Shown in pieces: positions 17,692 to 22,632 of a stretch of DNA of 22,632 bases. How positions within the stretch are numbered: the first letter of the stretch is position 1; each line of letters begins with the position of its first letter. The position numbers and the translations under genes were made by a program. The notes beneath the pieces are model-generated. The model saw nothing but the letters and a program-made list of their open reading frames with translations. It did not search any database and had not been told where the DNA came from. The DNA is from Cudoniella acicularis (lineage: Eukaryota > Ascomycota > Leotiomycetes > Helotiales > Helotiaceae), in the NCBI GenBank assembly GCA_013054445.1, contig JAAMPI010000939.1:1-22632 (forward strand), in the 5' to 3' direction.

Positions 17692-20600
17692 ATGGAGAGC
17701 GAGAACCTGCAAACATTCCAGGAACCAAGTGCAATAGGCCTTTCGGTGCTCGTTAATCCGAGCAGACCTAGCTTAGAGTAAGTCCTAATTGTATTACCCA
17801 ACCTCAGAGTTTCAATAACCAAAGGCAGCATTGTGTTTGTCCATGGTTTTACTGGCCATCCTGAACGCACATGGAGTCAGAAGAGAGGGGCTAGCGATGG
17901 TCAGTTCGAGAATGATGAGGACGGTGAACGTCCATCAAAATTTCGCAAACTCCTCGGAAACAGAATCCGCAGGTCCATTTACTGGCCGCGAGATCTCCTC
18001 CCTATCAATATCCCGAATGCACGCATCCTTACATATGGATACGATACAAACATCCGTCACCGGGCCAGTTCTGCTATAAACAAAAGCACAGTTTATGATA
18101 TTGCATGGAATTTCCTTGTTAGCTTGGAAGCAGCACGCTGTGCGGAGACATCGAGACCGCTATTGTTCATTGCCCATAGCCTTGGAGGCATTATTGTCAA
18201 GGAAGCGCTTCGGCGATCCCGTGGCTGTGAAACACACCAGAGCCATCTTCATAGTATATACGAGTTCAGTTCTGGCATTGTATTCTTCGGAACCCCGCAT
18301 AGTGGTGCAGACCCTCGAGGATTGGTTCTGCATATTTTCGAGCAGGTTATTAGAGGTATGGGGTTCAATGTCAATGACCAGATTGTCAACGCCTTACTGC
18401 CTTCTGCAGAACGGCTCAAGGAGCTACGTGATGAGTTTGGCCCAATGGCTCGTCAAAGAAACTGGACTATATATTCTTTTCAAGAACAATATGGGGTTAT
18501 GGCACTTGGTGGCAAAAAGGTAAGATATCTAACGTTTACTAGCTAAAATGCTTATTTTATTAGGTTGTTGATGATACTGCGTCTTGTTTAAACGATCCAA
18601 CCATTGAAGTCACTCAGCATATTGCAAGCAATCACATGGAAATGTGTCGATTTAGTGGTCCGAACGATATCGAATACGCAAAAGTTGTTGGGGCCATTAA
18701 TCGCATACTCGAAAATACGACAAGACTGAACCCGTCTAGTGAAAGAATCGCTCTTAATGCAGATCAAAGACAATACCTTCTAGATTGCTTAAGATTCGAT
18801 CAAATTGATGCTCGTCACGCAACTATCAAGACCGCCCATGCCAAAACATGCAAATGGCTGCTCAGTAATTCTGAGTACCAAGAGTGGCTCAACCAGAACA
18901 AAATCCCTGATCATTATGGTTTTTTATGGATCAAAGGAAAACCTGCGACTGGAAAATCCACTATTATGAAATTTGCATATGCAAACGCGAAGAAAACTAT
19001 GAGAGACACCATTACTCTCTCGTTCTTCTTCAATGCCAGAGGTGAACAACTAGAGAAGTCAGCGCTAGGGATGTACCGATCCTTGTTGTTCCAACTCCTA
19101 AAAATGCTTCCGGATCTTCTAGTTACATTTGAGTCACTTCCATCAAGCCTACCAAGCAACTTCAATCAATGGAATATTGAGGCAGTCAAGAATATATTTG
19201 GCCGTGCGATTGAGAGCCTAGGGCAACGCCATCTGATTTGCTTCATCGACGCTCTAGATGAATGCGAGGAAGATGAGGTGCGAGAGATGGTGACTTTCTT
19301 TGAACGCCTGGGACAGTTTGCGACTGCATCCCAGATACAACTACATGTATGTTTTTCAAGTCGCCATTACCCGCACATCACGATCGAGAAAGGTGTATCC
19401 CTTGTCCTTGAAGACCAGGGAGGTCATGAGCAAGATATTGCCAATTACTTGCACAGCGAGCTAAAAGCTGGACGCAGCAAGCTCGTTGACCAAATCAAAG
19501 ACGAGATACTCCAGAGGGCATCTGGAATTTTCTTGTGGGTTGTACTTGTCGTTCAGATGCTAAACAAAGAGTTTAATTGTGGTCGTATATACGCGCTTCG
19601 GAAGCGACTTGATGAGATCCCGAACGGATTAGATGAATTATTCCAAGATATTCTATCTAGAGATGGCCAGAATATGGAGGAACTAATTCTTTGCCTCCAA
19701 TGGATACTCTATGCAAAACGGCCGTTAAAACGCGAAGAGTTTTACTTTGCGGTTCTATCTGGAGTAGCACCTGAGGCATTAGCTGCATGGAGTCTTGAAG
19801 AGATTACCAGGCAGGATATGGAAAGATTCATCTTAAGTTCCTCGAAGGGACTCGCAGAAACTACAAAATCCAATCATCAAACAGTTCAATTTATTCATGA
19901 ATCAGTCAGAGACTTTCTTCTGAAAGGAAATGGACTCAACAAGCTTCAATTGAACCTTAGCAGTAACTTTCCGGGCTTCAGTCACGAACGGCTCAAGCAC
20001 TGTTGCCAAGCGTACCTAAGAATTGATCTTTCCGAGTGCTTAACGCCTGGCATATCGCTGCCAGTTGCATCTTCCCAGGAGGCTAAGGATCTCCGCCAAC
20101 TATCAGCAGAGAAGTTTCCCTTTCTAGAATATGCAACCCACAACGTGCTTTACCACGCCGATAGTGCAAGCGGGTACGGAACCTCACAGACTGCATTTAT
20201 GGAACACTTCTGCCTTCAAGATTGGATCAGCTTAGACAACCTCTTTGAGAGGTATGAGATACGACGTCATACATCTGACAGCAGCCTGCTATATCTTCTT
20301 GCAGAGCGAAACTTGTCAAACCTCATTCAGATTGAACTTCAACGAGTCCAGAATATGGATATAAAAGGGGAACGCTATGGTTTCCCATTAAATGTGGCCT
20401 TGGTTCACAAAAATGAAAGTGCTATAAGAGTACTTTTAATACCAAATACAATTGCTAGGTCTAACGACAGTATACCTCTTAATCTCTATTCCTTAGGAGG
20501 CAGGGAGTATCAAGAATCAATCACATCCATTCTCCAAAATCAAGATGACATGGGTTCCCTAGATGACCGGACGCTACTCTCATGGGCGGCTGGGAGAGGG

Positions 20601-20798
20601 CACGAGGCCGTGGTCAAGCTGCTGCTCGAGACAGGACATGTCGACGTCGAGTCGAAGGATAAGAACGGTCAAACGCCACTCTCGTGGGCGCCCCAGGGAG
20701 GGCACGAGGCCGTGGTCAAGCTACTGCTCGAGACACGGTGTTATTTCGCGCTAATCCTCACCTCCCTTTACGTGTACGCCAAGCCACGGCGCACGTAA
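17692..20798 (+). CDS. SesB-like hydrolase-NACHT-ankyrin NLR (STAND), sensor truncated
   Basis: Exons 17692-17777, 17829-18519 and 18564-20798 (introns of 51 and 44 nt) give 1003 residues. Splice 1 (GTAAGT...GGCAG) yields SLDIVFVHGFTGHPERTW, the standard start of the SesB-type alpha/beta-hydrolase domain. The nucleophile elbow is AHSLGG with S146. FFGTPHSGADPRG follows, and H283 in SNHMEMCRF is the likely catalytic His. Splice 2 has donor GTAAGA and acceptor TTAG. NACHT: Walker A GKPATGKS (384-391), Walker B ICFIDALDE (484-492). A helical region with WILYAKRPLK follows, then only two ankyrin repeats (~935-984, GHEAVVKLLLETG type). The final 19 residues and the stop are encoded by dispersed repeat copy 2, which starts exactly at codon 20739. 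Full-length relatives carry longer arrays, so the sensor is probably cut short. Enzyme and switch domains look intact. Confidence 0.86.
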
Positions 20799-21236
20799 CC
20801 CCTCGCCGCTCTGCTCACTATTAGGTTTGGTCGACTCTAGCTGGTCGGATGAGTGGTATCATCAACACAAGCAATAGGGACATAGGGATCGCGCGGAGGG
20901 CTTAATTAGGGTAAATCAAGTATATTATCAACTGTATAGAATTAAAGATTAGGTCGTCGGGCTACATCTCTAGACTACAAGTGAGACGTGCCCTAAAGCA
21001 CGTGCTGGGTGTTATAGCAGCCCTAGGCTACCAGGCACACACTTCAATACTCACCCTCGCTTCACCTCGACCTCACCTATCCTCACCGGCTTTCATTGTG
21101 TGCTCTCCACTACCTCACCTCTGCTCACCTGTCTCGCCTAGGATGTGCNCATCCCCGGTCGCGCGGCTGTCGAGAGCGTCAACTCCTGGCGAGAAGGATT
21201 TAAGGGAGCCAGAACGGGCTCCGGGGGGGCCGTAAT
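20739..21236 (+). repeat. Dispersed ~260-bp repeat, copy 2, interrupted by an LTR
   Basis: Same element as copy 1 at 7815-8074: it begins TGTTATTTCGCGCTAATCC and ends GGGCCGTAAT. It is split by a 231-bp insertion (20819-21049). It keeps more C where copy 1 has T, so it is less RIP-mutated. Its left end replaces the rest of the NLR ankyrin array. One N lies at 21149. Confidence 0.8.
20819..21049 (-). mobile_element. Nested solo LTR (231 bp) with CTCAC target-site duplication
   Basis: Flanked by CTCAC on both sides (20814-20818 and 21050-21054). Copy 1 of the host repeat shows the unoccupied site (ttattcaccctcgc). On the minus strand the ends read TATTGAAGTGTGTGCC ... CCAAACCTAATA. They fit TGTTGAAG...CTAACA after one RIP-type change at each end, as in copia-like LTRs. 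Neither primer-binding site nor coding region is present. Confidence 0.72.
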
Positions 21237-21553
21237 AGGCCCCTAGTACTAAGATAAGCTCCTAGACTTATTATCCTAGTATTATATATTAATACTATCA
21301 TAGAGGTAGAGTTAGAATTCTACCTTATAATATACTTCTAATTCTATTCTCTATCGCGATTCTTACCCTTAAGTTCTCTTTACTTATTCTCCTTCTTATT
21401 TCTCTAGACTATTCTTCTTTACTTTTAATACTCTACTTTTTATATTCTATTTATAGTAAAGCCTCTCTTTTACTCGTAATTATAAGAAACTATTATCCTA
21501 AGATAGGAAAGAAAAAGATAATAGTAGAGAAAGTAAAAGCGGTACGAGAGAAT
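21237..21553. other. AT-rich decayed repeat
   Basis: AT-rich, with many TA, CTTA and TAG words and no open frame. Probably transposon sequence altered by RIP. Family not identifiable by eye. Confidence 0.45.
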
Positions 21554-21690
21554 TGTCACAGACCCGGTTTGACGCGTCCCCCTTGTCACGTGTCCTAGTC
21601 CGTGCTAGACTCACCTCCTGTATATAAGGCCCCTTCAGGGCCACCTCTTCCTTCTTCTCTCCTTAGCTTAGTTTCTTCGTGAATATAACA
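21554..21690 (+). repeat. LTR-like promoter sequence
   Basis: It begins TGTCACAGACCCGG and ends GAATATAACA. It contains TGTCACGTG, a TATA box (TATATAAG, 21621-21628) and a CT-rich tract (about 21641-21664). This is the same layout as the LTRs at 977 and 8253. There is no target-site duplication (left agaat, right cttct). It may instead be the promoter end of the transposase remnant that follows. Confidence 0.4.
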
Positions 21691-21705
21691 CTTCTTATAA
21701 ATACG

Positions 21706-22600
21706 TCCCTACGTGACGTCAGGGCCCCTAGTGCCTTTATAGAGCTGTAACAGGCTAAGCGCTATATCTACTTGTTATATTTAAGGGTAAATCAGTCTAA
21801 TAATAGTAGTTTCTTATAAGACTAGAGCCCTACTAAGGCTAGAAGTTTATTATAACTAAGAATAGGTAGACTTCTAACGATACTATTCTTAAATAGTTAT
21901 AAAAAGTCTTTATACTTTAAATAGTACTACGTGACCCTAAAGAGCCCTGTTTACTTGTTTTAGACGGTTATAAGAGTTATAAGACACTAGAGTTTATATA
22001 AGAATACTATTTAAATAATATATATTTATTATTCTTATTACTATATACCTTATATATACTCTAACCTTTAGATTTATTAGTATTCTCTCTTTTAAAGTAT
22101 ATTTACCGAAAGCAGCTTAATACTTTAGCTCTCTTAAACGATTTAACCCGTCTTAGAAAGCGAAACTTCTTAGACTATTATAAGCTAGCTTAAATAGATA
22201 CTTTAATAGTTATAAATTATAAAGTAGGCTAGAGAGCTTTAAGATTATAGCCGGTTAGAATATCAAAGCCTCTTATAAACCGATTATTACTTGATAATAG
22301 TAATAAAGCGGCCGAATAAACTCTAGAGACTTTAGTAAAGGATATAGTACCTGAATAGAACTAGGATAGGTTATTAGTTACTTTTAAGACTCCTTAAAAA
22401 AGTAGAAATATCCGAGAATATACTAGGCAAATCATAGGACTTAAGACCACCGACCCTATAACTACTAGGATACTCTTTAAGAAAGTAGCTAAAGGCTTAG
22501 ATAATAAGGACCTTGTTATTGCCTAACACGAGCTTCGGATCAAGTAACTTAAGGCTAGAGTATTATAACTTGAGCCTAGGAAGCGGCGGAAGATAATAAT
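21706..22600 (+). pseudogene. pogo/Fot1-type DDE transposase remnant, RIP-degraded
   Basis: One plus-strand frame can be followed for about 300 codons despite some two dozen stops. Order of blocks: VIFKGKSV near 21777 (family: LVIFKGKxLQ); LVLDGYKSYKTLEF near 21955, giving the second catalytic Asp in LDG; PLDLLVF near 22067, giving the third Asp; then KRNFLDYYKLA, KPLINRLLLDNSNKAAE, ILFKKVAKGLDNKDLVIA and EPRKRRK near the end. These match fungal Tc1/mariner-superfamily DDE-1 transposases (Fot1/pogo branch). Several stops fall at the family's Trp and Gln codons (TGG to TAG, CAA/CAG to TAA/TAG), as RIP produces. The N-terminal DNA-binding domain and first Asp are not recognised. No inverted terminal repeat is seen before the window ends. 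Confidence 0.78.
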
Positions 22601-22632
22601 GTAGTGGGGAAGTCAGTCGGTCGCTGGGTGGT

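Noticed and set aside
20981..21235. 84-codon frame across the LTR/repeat junction
   Set aside because: Spans two different repeats and contains an N; not a gene.
1..22632. CRISPR array, operon or prokaryotic promoter structures
   Set aside because: The sequence is eukaryotic (spliceosomal introns, fungal families); no regularly spaced repeat array was seen.

Overview
The window looks like nuclear DNA of a filamentous ascomycete (Pezizomycotina). Reasons: short spliceosomal introns (44-173 nt) with GTAAGT/GTATGT-type donors, CTAAC/CTGAC-like branch sites and TAG/CAG acceptors; fungal gene families (intracellular GH43 xylosidase, 2EXR-domain protein, NACHT-ankyrin NLRs); TTAGGG-type motifs; dispersed 5S rRNA relics; and transposon remnants full of TAA/TAG stops, as expected from repeat-induced point mutation (RIP). 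A Leotiomycetes/Helotiales origin is plausible from the 2EXR and NLR families, but this is inference.

Layout. (1) 1-7800 is a conventional gene region: an intron-less GH43 beta-xylosidase (minus), a 2EXR-domain protein with two proposed introns (plus), a 271-bp foldback MITE with C/G homopolymer ends, and a secreted alpha/beta-hydrolase with one intron (plus). An LTR-like fragment lies at 977-1154. (2) 7815-12000 is a decayed island: a ~260-bp repeat (copy 1) carrying a 179-bp solo LTR with a target-site duplication, a RIP-like transposon ORF, an ankyrin-repeat pseudogene, another decayed coding stretch and a 5S rRNA relic. (3) 12772-20798 holds two divergent NLR (NACHT/STAND) genes about 1.9 kb apart. 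The minus-strand gene is PNP_UDP-NACHT-ankyrin. It has three exons in perfect register but two in-frame stops, both explained by C-to-T changes. The plus-strand gene is SesB-like alpha/beta-hydrolase-NACHT-ankyrin. It has three exons and is cut off inside its ankyrin array by copy 2 of the same ~260-bp repeat. (4) 20739-22632 is transposon-rich: repeat copy 2 with its own nested 231-bp LTR, an LTR-like promoter sequence, and a heavily mutated pogo/Fot1-type DDE transposase.

How it fits together. GH43 and the hydrolase belong to carbohydrate use and secreted esterase-type metabolism. The NLRs belong to the fungal innate immunity / heterokaryon-incompatibility class, in which a C-terminal repeat sensor and a central NACHT switch control an N-terminal effector enzyme. 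Two same-orientation copies of the repeat flank the whole NLR/ankyrin block, so the block sits in a dynamic compartment. One NLR is disabled by point mutations and the other truncated in its sensor. All exon joins are inferred from sequence and have no transcript support here. Ambiguous bases (N) occur only in repeats: the LTR at 8075-8253, the ankyrin array, and repeat copy 2.
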